Assembly (NCBI GenBank): GCA_034359265.1
Contig: CP136894.1
Span: forward strand, 29,914,501-29,978,500
Reading direction: 5' to 3'
From: Canna indica
Lineage: Eukaryota > Streptophyta > Magnoliopsida > Zingiberales > Cannaceae
Length of the DNA: 64,000 nt
The notes beneath the pieces were generated by a model, which saw only the letters and a program-made list of their open reading frames with translations, was not told the origin of the DNA and made no database searches. The translations under genes were made by a program, and so were the position numbers. Positions 1 through 10,487 of this stretch are shown one piece after another; position 1 is the first letter of the stretch; each line of letters opens with the position of its first letter.

Positions 1-662
1 AGGTCGAGGTATGGGCACTTTGAGTTCCTGGTGATGTCCTTCGGGCTGACTAATGCACCTGCAATATTTATGGACCTAATGAACTGAGTGTTCAAGGAAT
101 ACTTGGATAAATTTGTAATTGTGTTCATTAATGATATTTTGATTTACTCCAGGAGCAGGGAGGAGCATGCTAAGCACTTGAGGGTAGTTCTTGAGCTGGC
201 AGCGGTGCTGTTCGCATTGAAGCTGTGGCGTCACTACCTTTATGGCGAGGCTTGTGAGATATTTACTGATCATAAGAGCCTCCGGTATTTGCTCACCCAG
301 AAGGAGTTGAATCTGAGGCAGAGAAGATGGCTTGAGCTGTTGAATGACTATGACTGCACGATCATGTACCATCCATGGAAGGCTAATATGGCAGCTGATG
401 CTCTGAGCAGGAAGTCTATGGGCAGTCTAGTGCATTTGGCAGTCAGGAGGAGGCCGTTGGCTCAAGATTCTGATGGCGGAGCAGTCTTGTCAGTATCAGA
501 TTCTGATGCGCTGGTGGACCACTTGATAGTGCAATCCACGTTGGTTGACATGCTGCGGGCAGCGTAGGAGGAGGATGCTTTTTGCGCACTCACTAAGGAT
601 CTGACCAGAAGAGGAGATGTAGATAATGTGTTTAGTGTGGACTCGGAGGGCGTTCTAAGGTT
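1..662 (+). pseudogene. Ty3/gypsy pol fragment (RT end, RNase H, start of integrase linker)
   Basis: This is the remnant of a retrotransposon polyprotein that copied RNA into DNA in virus-like particles. Frames at 1-84 and 88-567 show the RT palm (VMSFGLTNAP-like, then FINDILIYS), then the RNase H end ([27 protein letters not shown]) and the linker to integrase (ADALSRKS). Several breaks are visible. A TGA at 85-87 interrupts the frame. The RT motif has Asn in place of its first Asp (130-132). About 500 bases between RT and RNase H are missing at about 193. A TAG follows at 565-567, after which homology continues to 662. The clade looks like Tekay/Del chromoviruses, judged from pol style and from the chromodomain-bearing 3' part at 9986-10487, which is probably the same element. 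CACTA copy A sits directly after base 662. Confidence 0.85.
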
Positions 663-1115
663 CACTACTGGAATATTAAGCATCAGCAACGGCTTTAGCC
701 GTTGCTGAAAAGTATCATTAACGTCTTTAGCCGTTGCTGAAAAGCATCAACAACAGCTTGCAACCGCCCGGCTCGTTGCAACGCGGCCGTTGTAGAAACT
801 CGCGTTGATGATAACTTAGCAACGGATTAGCAACAGCCCAAGCGACCATTGCTAATAAAAGTATTAGCGACGGTTCTACCACGGCCTGCGGGCCATCGTA
901 GATACTTGCATCAGCAATGGTTCTGCCACGGCTTGCGGGCCATTGTAGATACTTGCATCAGCAACGGCGCTACCGCCGTGGCAAGGCCATTAGTGAAAGC
1001 CCGTTGCTAAGCCGTTGCTGTAGGACATCAACAATGGCTTGTCCCAGAAAATACGATACACTATCAGTAACAGCTTTCCCACGGACAGCCGTGGGAAAGC
1101 CATTACTGATGATGC
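663..1115 (-). repeat. CACTA A 3' terminal and subterminal repeats
   Basis: The terminal motif CACTACTGGAAT is followed by many copies of AGCAACGGC and its reverse complement GCCGTTGCT, often paired as short palindromes. In En/Spm elements such subterminal repeats bind the second gene product (TNPA) and are needed for excision; that role is inferred here from the family. Confidence 0.85.
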
Positions 1116-1392
1116 TAACCTATAATTGGAAAATTTTAAAATTTCTAATTTCCATTACTACATTGATACATTTAACCTGATACATAACTCACACACCCAT
1201 ACACACATCCATTCACATACACATCACAGATATACCCAGATATACATCAAAACAGTTATACTTATATTTATAATTATCCACAATCATATAAAAACTTCAA
1301 ATTCAAAACTATCGTATCAATATCCAAACAAAACAAGTCAATCAAGTAGTATCCAAGTAACAAAGTCAATATCTAAACAAAATAATAAAATC

Positions 1393-2905
1393 TCACGACA
1401 ATGATGGAGGATGGTCTGGATCATTATATGGCGGGGTCTGGAGTGCTTGGGTATACACCGGCGTGGACTGACTCGAGAACGATGGATCAGATGATGCCGA
1501 AGGGATGCCTGCTCCGGTATGACCTAACATGTTGCGTAGCATAGCATGGATATGGGTTATCATCTGACTCTGACGCTCCATCATCTAACTCTGATTCACG
1601 ACTGTCTCCTCCAGTGTCCTTATCTTGTTACTCTGATCATAACTAAACCCGGAGGTGGATGGCCGCTCACCAACGACCGGAGGGGTCGGTGTCCCAAGAG
1701 GCCGTAGAACGGCTCGCGCATGACCACTATATGCAAATACATATACGCGGCCGTGGTCCCAGCCACCTGCAGCTTCGACCCACACTCCTGTCTCAAAGTC
1801 CTCGAGGGTGCCCCCGCGCCGCATCACCGTCTGAGTGTAGGTCTCCTACTCGAGTTTAATTTTTTGTTTCATATTTTTCCTAAAACTTAAATTATAAATA
1901 AATAATGAATAATTTAAACAAATATACTTACCATAATGTATACAGCGCGGTTGTCAATGTACTCCCCCGTCCCATGTACTCGACGGTGAGTTCGCTCAAA
2001 CACCTCCATCGGGGAGGGTCGCTGGACAGTCCCGTCGTCTATCACCGTCGTCTACATTTACAAAACAAATACATTAATTAGTGCACAGAGTAACAAATAA
2101 AATATATAATTAAAAATAAGGTATAATACTTACCATACGACTCGCGTGCACTACAAATGAAATAGAGCTACCAGTGTGACACGCTCCTCCCCCCGACATG
2201 CGGTTTCTAGCCGCACTCCTAGAATCCTCCTGCCATCGATCCGTCGACCATGATGCCACGAGTTGGTCCCATATATCTGGAGTAATCCAATCAGGACTGT
2301 ATTCCCGAGTCTCCGCGATGTTTGTGGTCCCAGCTCGGGCCATCGCTTGGGACCGGGCCTGCCCCAGCTTACCATTGTACCTCTGCCGGGAAATAGCGTC
2401 CCAGACAGCATAAATGAACGACCTGTGGTCCCTAGCCCATGTATAATGAGCAAGTAAAAGAATAATATCAGTACCAAAATTAATAATCATGTATTAAAAA
2501 AAAATTAATACGTGTCTCAAACTCGCGCCATAGCATGTCGACATGCTCATTGGGCACGTGAGACCACGTGGGTCATGCCCCATGCATGTATCGTCAAATT
2601 GTAGAAGATATCGTCCAGGGTACATCCTCTTGCTCAAACCCGCACAACAAAAATAAAGTTCAATATTATATCATGATATAATGAATTTGTAATAATTCAT
2701 AATTCATGATATATTAGCACTCCTCAATCACACTAATGAATGTACATGACGTTGTGGCTGGTGGAGGCTACCACCTATTCGGCCCGCATGGCCGCCTGCG
2801 TCTGGATGAACTAGCCTCAGCAATATCATCGGCAGGAGTAAGTGCTGGAGTCTGACCGATCGGAGACTCCGAAGCTCTCGTGCGACGATAACCATGACCA
2901 GACAT
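1393..2905 (-). pseudogene. CACTA A second gene (Transposase_24-like), decayed
   Basis: By analogy with En/Spm, the product would be the DNA-binding partner of the transposase, acting on the element ends in the nucleus. The likely start is ATG at 2905-2903, matching MSGRGYRRRR in copy C. Coding blocks match copy C: an HYTWARDHRSFIYAVWDAIS block (2490-2110), an exon ending in a good GTAAGT donor near 1935, and the C-terminal blocks 1827-1585 and 1584-1393 with TLEDF and MMERQSQM. The last two blocks are in one frame, separated by an in-frame TAA at about 1585. The acceptor before HYTWA has lost its AG (TTACTTG where C has TTGCAGG), so the intron could not be removed normally. The donor after the GEYIHNRAAYI-like exon is intact here, unlike in C, which makes this copy useful for reading the ancestral frame. 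Confidence 0.75.
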
Positions 2906-2977
2906 ATCTGTCAAATAAGCATATAATTAGATTATATATATAGTAGAGATATATTTAATATAAGATATACTTTACAA

Positions 2978-5900
2978 TTATTCCTCATCATTTGAGTAAT
3001 AGTCTTCGAATTCTTCCTCTTCTTCATCTTCTTCATCTCCAGCTTCCTCAATTTCATGATTGTCATCATCAACATATTCAACTTCTAATTGAACTGACGC
3101 TGTGTCTGCATCCTCGAGTATTGGAATAATACGGTCTACAGCAGGAGGATCATCTTCTTGATAGAAATCATCTATCACGTCAGGCATCGACTCATTTTCT
3201 CCCACTATCAGATCAATTCTTTCTCTACCTTTAGTCTTACAGACTACACGCCAATCTGCTCTATCTTTATTTCGAGCTGGATACTTCGCGTAATATACTT
3301 GTTCGGCTTGTGATGCCAATATAAAAGGCTCATTTGCTGCCAATTTTGATTTGTAATTAACCTCAACAAGTTTGTATTTTGGATGAACTTTCATGCCCTT
3401 TTCTGTTGTATCGAACCAATGACATCTAAATAGGATAACTGATTTCAAGCCGAAGTAGTGCAACTCTATCACTTCTTCCACCAGTCCATAAAAATTCATA
3501 TCACATTCAACATACGTTGTCCCTTTCACACAGACCCCAATATTCATCATCTTCTTTGTAAATGCATATTCAACCGTGTGAAATTTATACCCATTAAAAA
3601 AATATCCGCTATAACACGACACTAGTCGCGACGGTCCACTAACAAAATCAAATATTTTTTCATCTATTTCAGCTCTGTGATCTTTGCTGTAAGCCTGAAT
3701 CAAAGTAGGGAAATCACGATTTCGTAATCTCTCTAATTCTTGATTGTTGTGAATAGAGTATTTTTGCACCATCTCAATGTCAAATATTTCAATGAATTGT
3801 TTAATTTCTGGACAATTGAGTAATACGTACAATTGTGCCAAATGATACTCTTCGTCGCTTAAGTGTCGAGATGGACGAGAACCAAAAGTACGACTAGAGT
3901 GACAAAATATATTTAAACGTCCATCTGAATGTCGAACTGCCCCATCGTCGTTACGTGGAAGACGATCAAATCTTGTATGTACTGTCAATTCAAAGTAAAA
4001 TGAGCAGAATGTTGAAATTTCTTGGATGATATACGATTCAAATTTTGATCTTCAATAGTTGCGATGTTCTTTACTTTTTTCTTCAGATGATTCATGTATC
4101 TTTCAAATAAGTACATCCACCGGTATTGAACAGGGCCACCAACTTGTGCCTCGTATGCCAAGTGTATTGGTAGATGCTCAATCGAGTCAAAGAAGGCAGG
4201 AGGGAAAAACTGTTCCAGCTTGCATATAATTTCAACAATATTATTTTCAAGTGCTGACATATCTTCGACTCGAAGGACATTTGCACAAATGTTTCTAAAA
4301 AACATACTTAATTCAGTCAATGGACCCCAAATATTATCAGGTAGAAGATCTCGGAATGCGATCGGAAGCAATCTCTGCATGAATACATGACAATCATGGC
4401 TCTTCATCCCTGATATTTTGCAATCATTGACGTTCACACATCGAGATAAGTTTGAGACATATCCATCGGGTAATCTAAGTTCTTTTATCTATAGACAAAC
4501 ATCTTTGATATGTTGTTTATTTAACACAAACAGGGCCTTCGGCATCAGATATCGTCCGTTGACCTCTTGTAACTCCAACTCCGGTCTCTTATAAAGTATT
4601 TTCAGATCATGTCAGGCTTTGACATTATCTTTAGTTTTTTCGGATACATCCATCAAAGTATTGAAAATATTATCAAACACATTTTTTTCAATGTGCATGA
4701 CATCCAAATTATGTCGAATCAGTAATGAAATCCAATAGGGCAATTCCCACAAGATACTTTTTTTCACCCAGTTATGTGTTTGACCGAAGCCCGACACTCT
4801 TTCATTCGGACCAAACACTATCTCTGGTAGTGCTGAAACACGTGTTAACATTTGTTCACTAGACAACATCGGTGGTGGCTCATCGGGGTCTGAGAAACAC
4901 GTCAATTTCTTTTCGCGAACCCTTAGGATCCGGAATAATCATCGAAAGATAAATAAATTCATCTTTCATACACATTCATGGTGGCAAATTATAAACTGTT
5001 AGCAACACTGGCCAAACTGAATAAGGAGTTGCAGAATAACCAAACGGGTTAAAACCATCTGTGCACAATCCCAATATGATATTTCTAGTATCCCTAGCAA
5101 ATGAAGGATAACATGTATCCAAATATTTCCATTCTTCATTGTCGGATGGATGAGTCATTATTGTATCATCATGACTTCTTGCATGCCAACTCATGTAGGG
5201 GGCCGTCTTTTCTGACATGAATAATCTTTGAAGCCTCGGTGTTAGTGGAAAATACCGAAGCACCTTAAACTGAATATTTTTCTGTCGGACCGATTTCTTC
5301 TCCTTGTAACGAGTATGTTGACATACAGGGCATTTATCCAACTGCACATTTTCTTTATAATATAAAATGCAATTATTTTGGAACGCGTGTATTTTTTCGT
5401 ACCCAAGCACTAATTTTCTCATCAACTTTTTAGTCTTATAAAAATTTGGCTCAAACTTATTATCAGTAGGCAGCATTCCATTAATCAATCCTGCAATCCG
5501 ATCAAACGCAACCCCGCTGATATTACAATCGGCCTTGATATTTAGCAGCTACATCATTGCCGAAAACCTAGTGTATTTAGGACAATTCTCATACAATGGT
5601 TCATCGGCAGCTTTCAACATCTCGTAAAATTTTGCAGCTTCTTTATTCGACAATTCAATCTCTACCGCAGTTTGTACTTCTATGATATCAACACCTGTAG
5701 TATATGGTGGCACATGTTGTCTAAGTAACTAGGCGATCGACATTATCATTCTGGTGGAATTAACCCCCAAGACTATCAAATGTCATAGTTCTATAGGGAT
5801 TAGATTGACTGGATGAAGAAACACCAGCAGAGGAAGATTCACCATGTGTCTGGACGACATGATTGCTCGACGTTCCGATTTCACATGACTCCCTGTGACA

Positions 5901-6144
5901 AGTCCATAGAAAATATCTTGGTGAAAATCCTTTGCTATATAGATGCAGACTGACAATTTCCCGAGCCAAAAATCGTCCATTCAAGCAAATGCGGCACGGA
6001 CATTAAATTTTATCACCGACGCTAACGAATTTCCGATTCGAATAGGCAAAATTTAGGAAGTAATTTATGCCTAATAAAAACTCTTTTGTTAAAGCTCCAC
6101 GATCAAGACATTGGTACATCCAACTTCGGTCGCGCGGATGACAT
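2978..6144 (-). pseudogene. CACTA A TNP2-type transposase, decayed
   Basis: Remnant of the nuclear enzyme that would cut at the CACTA ends. Going down the minus strand, homologous blocks are the N-terminal transposase-associated region (6144-about 5760), the tnp2 core (5488-4612, with MLPTDNKFEP and RHNLDVMHIEKNVFDN), a DUF4218 block (4437-3985, ISGMKSHDCHVFMQRLLPIA) and a DUF4216 block (3988-2978, HYFGLKSVILFRCHWFDTT) ending in an acidic Asp/Glu tail. Breaks: extra bases just after the first ATG shift the frame, there are several stops between blocks, and one base is missing near 4045 relative to C. The run of four T near 4005, which C has shortened, is intact here. Product not functional. 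Confidence 0.88.
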
Positions 6145-6228
6145 GATTCTGTCAATCAATGACAATTTCTTCAGTTAATGCCTTTAGGTGAGATGATCCT
6201 ATTCCATTAGGGATTCATGTTATTCATA

Positions 6229-6396
6229 TTGCACTAAGTATTTCTTTTAACCGCTAACTTCATTCTAAATTTTAGTAGCATCTCCCTACAGTTCTCCGAA
6301 TACGCATATCATCTGGGCGCGTATCGAAGAAGAAGAGAGATGCTGTCGAAATTTAGAATAAAATAACTGTTAAAAGAAAAAAACTAAGTGCAATAA
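6229..6396. repeat. Long inverted repeat upstream of CACTA A transposase
   Basis: A foldback of about 168 bp. The left arm starts ATTGCACTAAGTATTTC and the right arm ends with ACTAAGTGCAAT. The arms contain TTCTAAATTT and GCATCTC on the left and their complements on the right, with a short loop around ATATCATCTGGG. It lies about 85 bp upstream of the transposase start. Equivalent structures are at 39444-39614 (copy B) and 49959-50134 (copy C). Arms in this copy are noticeably diverged. It could be a nested MITE, a fixed part of the element, or a source of hairpin RNA. Confidence 0.8.
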
Positions 6397-6599
6397 AAAT
6401 AACTATATTCCCAAATTGTACAATCAGGGACAATTCAAGGATTATACGCCGTATAAAAGATCATCTACTTCTTTTACACGAACATATAACCCCCGAACGG
6501 ATCTAAGGTTTTTGCTAAATCATATCCGACTAATCGATGCGTACGTGAAATGTATCAACTCGTCGGAGGGATGATTATTTTCTAAATGTTTCGAGTCAG

Positions 6600-6695
6600 T
6601 TCGAGTCCATAGTGGCCATTCCAACGCGAGTCCAAAGTGGGCAATTCCAGCGCGAGCCCGAAGTGGACGATTCCGGCGCGAGTCCACTGAGGACT
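6600..6695 (-). repeat. 26-bp tandem repeats in CACTA A leader
   Basis: Three to four degenerate units of GCGAGTCC..AGTGG..ATTCC type. They are the same 26-bp unit that occurs about 4 times in copy B and 10 times in copy C. They lie in the noncoding leader between the element end and the transposase. Confidence 0.75.
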
Positions 6696-7022
6696 ACTCC
6701 AGACTAATTAACATTTTAACTAATTAATATTAATCTAAAACATAGCATTTATTTTAGCTAATTAACATACCATTAATCTATACAAAATCTAAAACATCAA
6801 ATTGATCTAAAATATAACATTAATCTAAATAGATTAATCTAAACCCTATCAATTAATATAAAAATTAATCTAAACCCTAAATTAACAATTAATCTAAAAA
6901 ATAAATAATTAATTAATTTCCGACGCCGGAGTCCAGTGTCCGGACAGTGGACAATGATCCAACCGAAACCCTAAATATAAGGTTTCGGCCGGATCTACAA
7001 TGAATGGAGAGGAAGAAGGCAT

Positions 7023-7466
7023 GACAAGTCGGTACGCTTCTCGGCTCGGCCATCGCTCATCTACAAGCGCAACCACAATCAATATCCATGCACAGTACGC
7101 ACAAGTACAAAAAGAATATTTTCTACCGACAACCGGGGTACGCGTCTACGCGCCCCAACTCGACCCTCTCTTGGGTCTAACCTCTTGGCTCTATGTTTCA
7201 TCACCCAATTTACTGCCACTGTCGCTCAGTGCAGCATTGGGAGCCTCAATTACACTATCACAGAAAAGGAAAAAGTTTCCTGTCACATAATAAATTTTTA
7301 ACATAAGCTTTGAAAAATTACTAACCGCATGGTGCGCTGAGTGCAGGAGTGGTCGTCCAATCTCGTAGCATAACTATACCGCATGTCGGCACGCTAGAAA
7401 ATGTCTCATACGGTACCCAACACTGAGTCATAGACAAGACCTATCCTAGTGCTCTGATATCAACTT
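7023..7466 (-). mobile_element. Gypsy (LTR2 family) leader with primer-binding site
   Basis: Reading the minus strand from the LTR end at 7467, the primer-binding site TTGATATCAGAGC (about 7464-7450) resembles the usual tRNA-iMet site with one change. A leader follows (GTACCGTATGAGACATTTT, CTAGCGTGCCGACATGCGGT) that is also recognisable after LTR3 at 18131-18290. No gag frame was identified before the junction with CACTA A. The stretch from about 7023 to 7320 has no assigned function; an open frame at 7000-7290 on the plus strand looks accidental. Confidence 0.7.
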
Positions 7467-9985
7467 TGTCACACCCTGACTGAGGGTAGTGTGACCGGCC
7501 AGGGCCCACATCCTGCCCTGTAGCATACTGTCTACACTGACATCAAGAAACCAAAAAATATCGACTGAAAGAAACTTAACATACTTTATAAAAAGTTTGC
7601 AAGTCACAATGTATAAGTTTTTCAAAACAAAAAGAAACATCAACGTCAAATCCAAATGGTAAAATATCAAGTTTTACAATTCTTTTCAATTACAACCGTC
7701 AGTGCAGATATAAAACCAACATAACTAGGACTAGTCTAAGACTCATGGATGCCGCTACGAGATATGGCTCCGCCTCTACCCTCCAACTGCACCATGTCGA
7801 CACCAAACTACGGCTCATGCTCTACAAAAATAGAAATAAACTGTGAGTCCACTTGGGACTCAGTGAGTGGCCCAATTGAACCTCCACTTAAGCCTCAGTC
7901 ATGCATATGTATATATTACAAGGCAATAAAGGAATATACAAGGAGGTAAGGTGTGTTTCAAATGCAACTACCGACCCTCAACGAATCCATGAGTATCCAT
8001 TGTACAGGATAACTTGCCACCTTGGCTTGTCACGCCTCTGGCATCCGACTCTTGGGCCTACTCATAGCAATATATATATATCCCAGCTACAATCGTCCCT
8101 ACCATATCAGGTAGTATCATACTGGCCATCGGCCACTTCATCTCAAGATGCAAGCAAACAATCCCGGGCCGTCGACTAGGATGGGCACAAGTCTTCGGAC
8201 ACTGCCTGGGGTAAGGATAGCTAGTCCCACCCAACTGGGGTCTGGCACCTAGCGAGCCCGCTAGCGCACCTGTAGACCCAACTGGCCGAGCTGAGCATTG
8301 ATTATTTCCAACCTCCTCACTCCTCGGCGGACCATCTCAAGCACATTACACATTCAATATCCTAGGGTTTCTATATATATATATATATACCTTGGGCCTT
8401 TGCCCGTATCTAGCCATGTCCGGCTACCGGGTCAATAATTCATGCTGCCCCTTTTAGTATATGTGCACCTACAATCTCTAAGTTTCCAAAAATATACAAG
8501 CAATCATAAAAGTGTTATCGTCTCATATCTAAGTTTCCATAAATGTGCTATGAACATCTAGTGGCACCTTACATGTTAAATAGCCTTCTACACTGTCTTA
8601 GGTGAGAATTTCCATGAGTCAACCTTGGAATACCATCCAAGAACATTTAGGGTAGCATACATAAGTTAAAGAAAAATGCTCAAATATTACATCATTCATC
8701 ATATATAACCATAATGCACATACCTAACAATTCTTATACTACCTTAGCAATATTAGCACAATAAGGAGCAACTATCTAGCATGGCAAGGTAGTAATAAAT
8801 TTAAATAACATGTATGAATTATAAAACATGGTAACATTGTCAACATCCAAGTTTAAGGATCAAATGCTAAGTATGGTTACAATCTAGCATTTCTACAATT
8901 CAAATCAATTAAGCTACTAGGTAAGTTTGATGTTCTTCCTAAGTATTGTCATATTCCTATGTGTGATCCCTAAGATCATGAAATTTCCATCTAACGCAAG
9001 TCTCTCCTCCTCTCCCCAACCTTGGCCGAACCATGAGCAAGGGAAACCTTGCTCGGCCAAGGTCCTTAGGTAGGGAAAGATGGAACAGACTTTAGCTATA
9101 CCTTGTCTCTTCAATTCCCCATACTTCTTAAATACCAAGGATCAACTTAGCCTTCCCCCCACCCTTGGCCGAGCCCTCTCCATGAATCTTAGAGTTCATT
9201 CGGCCACTTCAAGTGGCTTTAAAGGAGACATGCTTCATATTACATGAGGAGTTCAAAGGACTACATCAAAACAGCGGTATAAGGGCATCTAAGGGCCTTC
9301 TCGCCGTCAAGGGAATCAGGGAAAATTTCGGCATGACCTTTCCCCTTTTCCCATGACTCAGCAGCCCCAAAAATACATAGATCGGCGATTAAAATAGCGA
9401 GATCCGTCAGGAAACATCATAAAATAGTGAGTACATATCGTGAAATCATGGATCGTCGGGAAAATCGCGAGAACTCGACCTATCTTCTAGGCTTCGGCCA
9501 CCCGCCTCCCCCAAACTATTAAAGCCTTAACCACTCACCTAGATCACCAAGAAATAAGGATTGGGTGAGGACGACTTGAGAATTTCCGGCGACGAGGCGA
9601 ATTCCGGATCGATCCAAGCCCCAAGCCCCCTCCTTGCTCCTTCTCCTCTTTCTCCCCTGCGGCCTTGTGCGACTCAATGGTTGAGTTACACGGTTCCATA
9701 TGGGGGGTTTTTATCCCCTCGACCATCTTTCCAAAGATGGTTTCAAGGCTGACTTAAGTCATACTCAAAACTCGACTAAACCCGAACTCGACTCGGGTTC
9801 CAACCCAACCCATAACATGACTCGAGTTAACTTAATTTAAGGTATGATTTTATAAAAGGAAAGTTAATTATCCAAATAGACTTCATTGGGTTAACTTAAT
9901 TTAAGGCTCGACTCGACTACCCCCGGGTCCGACGTGCTACACCAAAATAGTTTTTTATATTAGGAAACTATTTTTGGGTCTTACA
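7467..9985 (-). mobile_element. Complete Ty3/gypsy LTR, family LTR2
   Basis: A minus-strand LTR of about 2.5 kb. It starts TGTAAGACCC at 9985 and ends GGGTGTGACA at 7467, with the TG...CA ends expected, and is followed by a primer-binding site. It contains short TA dinucleotide runs (8375-8392), TTGGCCGAG motifs (about 8990-9180) and a block matching 15795-15950 (GAGTCC..GTGGACTCA, then GCAGAGCCTGATCAGTGAGG). It directly adjoins gypsy pol sequence at 9986, so it was probably inserted into, or fused with, that element. No coding capacity was seen. Confidence 0.8.
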
Positions 9986-10487
9986 AGCTAGGGAGTTAGA
10001 GTTTACTGAGGGGGACGTGGTGTTCCTCAAGGTGTCCTCTATGAAAGGGGTGGTGAGGTTTGGTAAGAAAGGAAATCTAAGCCCTAGGTTCATTGGGTCG
10101 TTTCCTATTCTCAGGCGCAGGGGAGCCGTGGCCTATGAGTTGGCCCTACCTCCTAGTATGGACTGTGTACATCCAGTATTTTGTGTCTGTGCTGAAGAGG
10201 TATATTATGGATGAGTCCCATGTGATCGAGCCTACCATAGTGGAGGTGGATTCAGCAGTCTCTTATGAGGAGCGGCCAGTTGAGGTGCTAGATCGGCAGA
10301 TCCGAAAGTTGAGGTCCAAGGAGATCCCCTTGGTTAAAGTCAGATGGGAGCACCATTCCAGCCAGGAGGCCACTTGGGAGGTGGAGCAGGATATGAGGGA
10401 GCGTTATCCTTCATTGTTTGATGTTGTGGTGAGTCCTTATTTTCTTTTCTGAAATTCGAGGATGAATTTTCTTTATGGAGGGAGGAT
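9986..10487 (+). pseudogene. Ty3/gypsy integrase end with chromodomain, plus polypurine tract
   Basis: C-terminal end of a gypsy pol polyprotein. The integrase C-terminal block (FTEGDVVFLKVSSMKGVVRF, then RRRGAVAYELALPP) is followed by a chromodomain-like tail (EVLDRQIRKLRSKEIPLVKV, then EATWEVEQDMRERYPSLF) that in chromoviruses steers insertion toward particular chromatin. Two bases are missing near 10185, so the two halves lie in different frames. The tail ends at the stop at 10450-10452. A purine-rich tract (GGAGGGAGGAT) then sits directly against the LTR start at 10488. With the fragment at 1-662 it probably forms one element whose integrase core is lost. Confidence 0.88.

Larger units (their letters stand above)
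663..7022 (-). mobile_element. CACTA (En/Spm) transposon copy A, 5' end missing
   Basis: A class II cut-and-paste transposon lying on the minus strand. Its 3' terminus is at 663 and begins CACTACTGGAAT, followed by AGCAACGG-type subterminal repeats to about 1115. Then come the second gene (1393-2905), the transposase (2978-6144), a long inverted repeat (6229-6396) and a short 26-bp repeat block (about 6600-6695). The leader still matches copies B and C to about 7022 (TTTCGGCCGG region), but the 5' terminal repeat and its subterminal repeats are absent. The sequence then passes into a gypsy leader. The right boundary is approximate. The 3-bp flank at the intact end is GTT; the partner flank is lost, so no target duplication can be tested. 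Confidence 0.9.

Noticed and set aside
7000..7290. 96-codon plus-strand frame at the CACTA A / gypsy junction
   Set aside because: It spans two unrelated sequences and has no domain.
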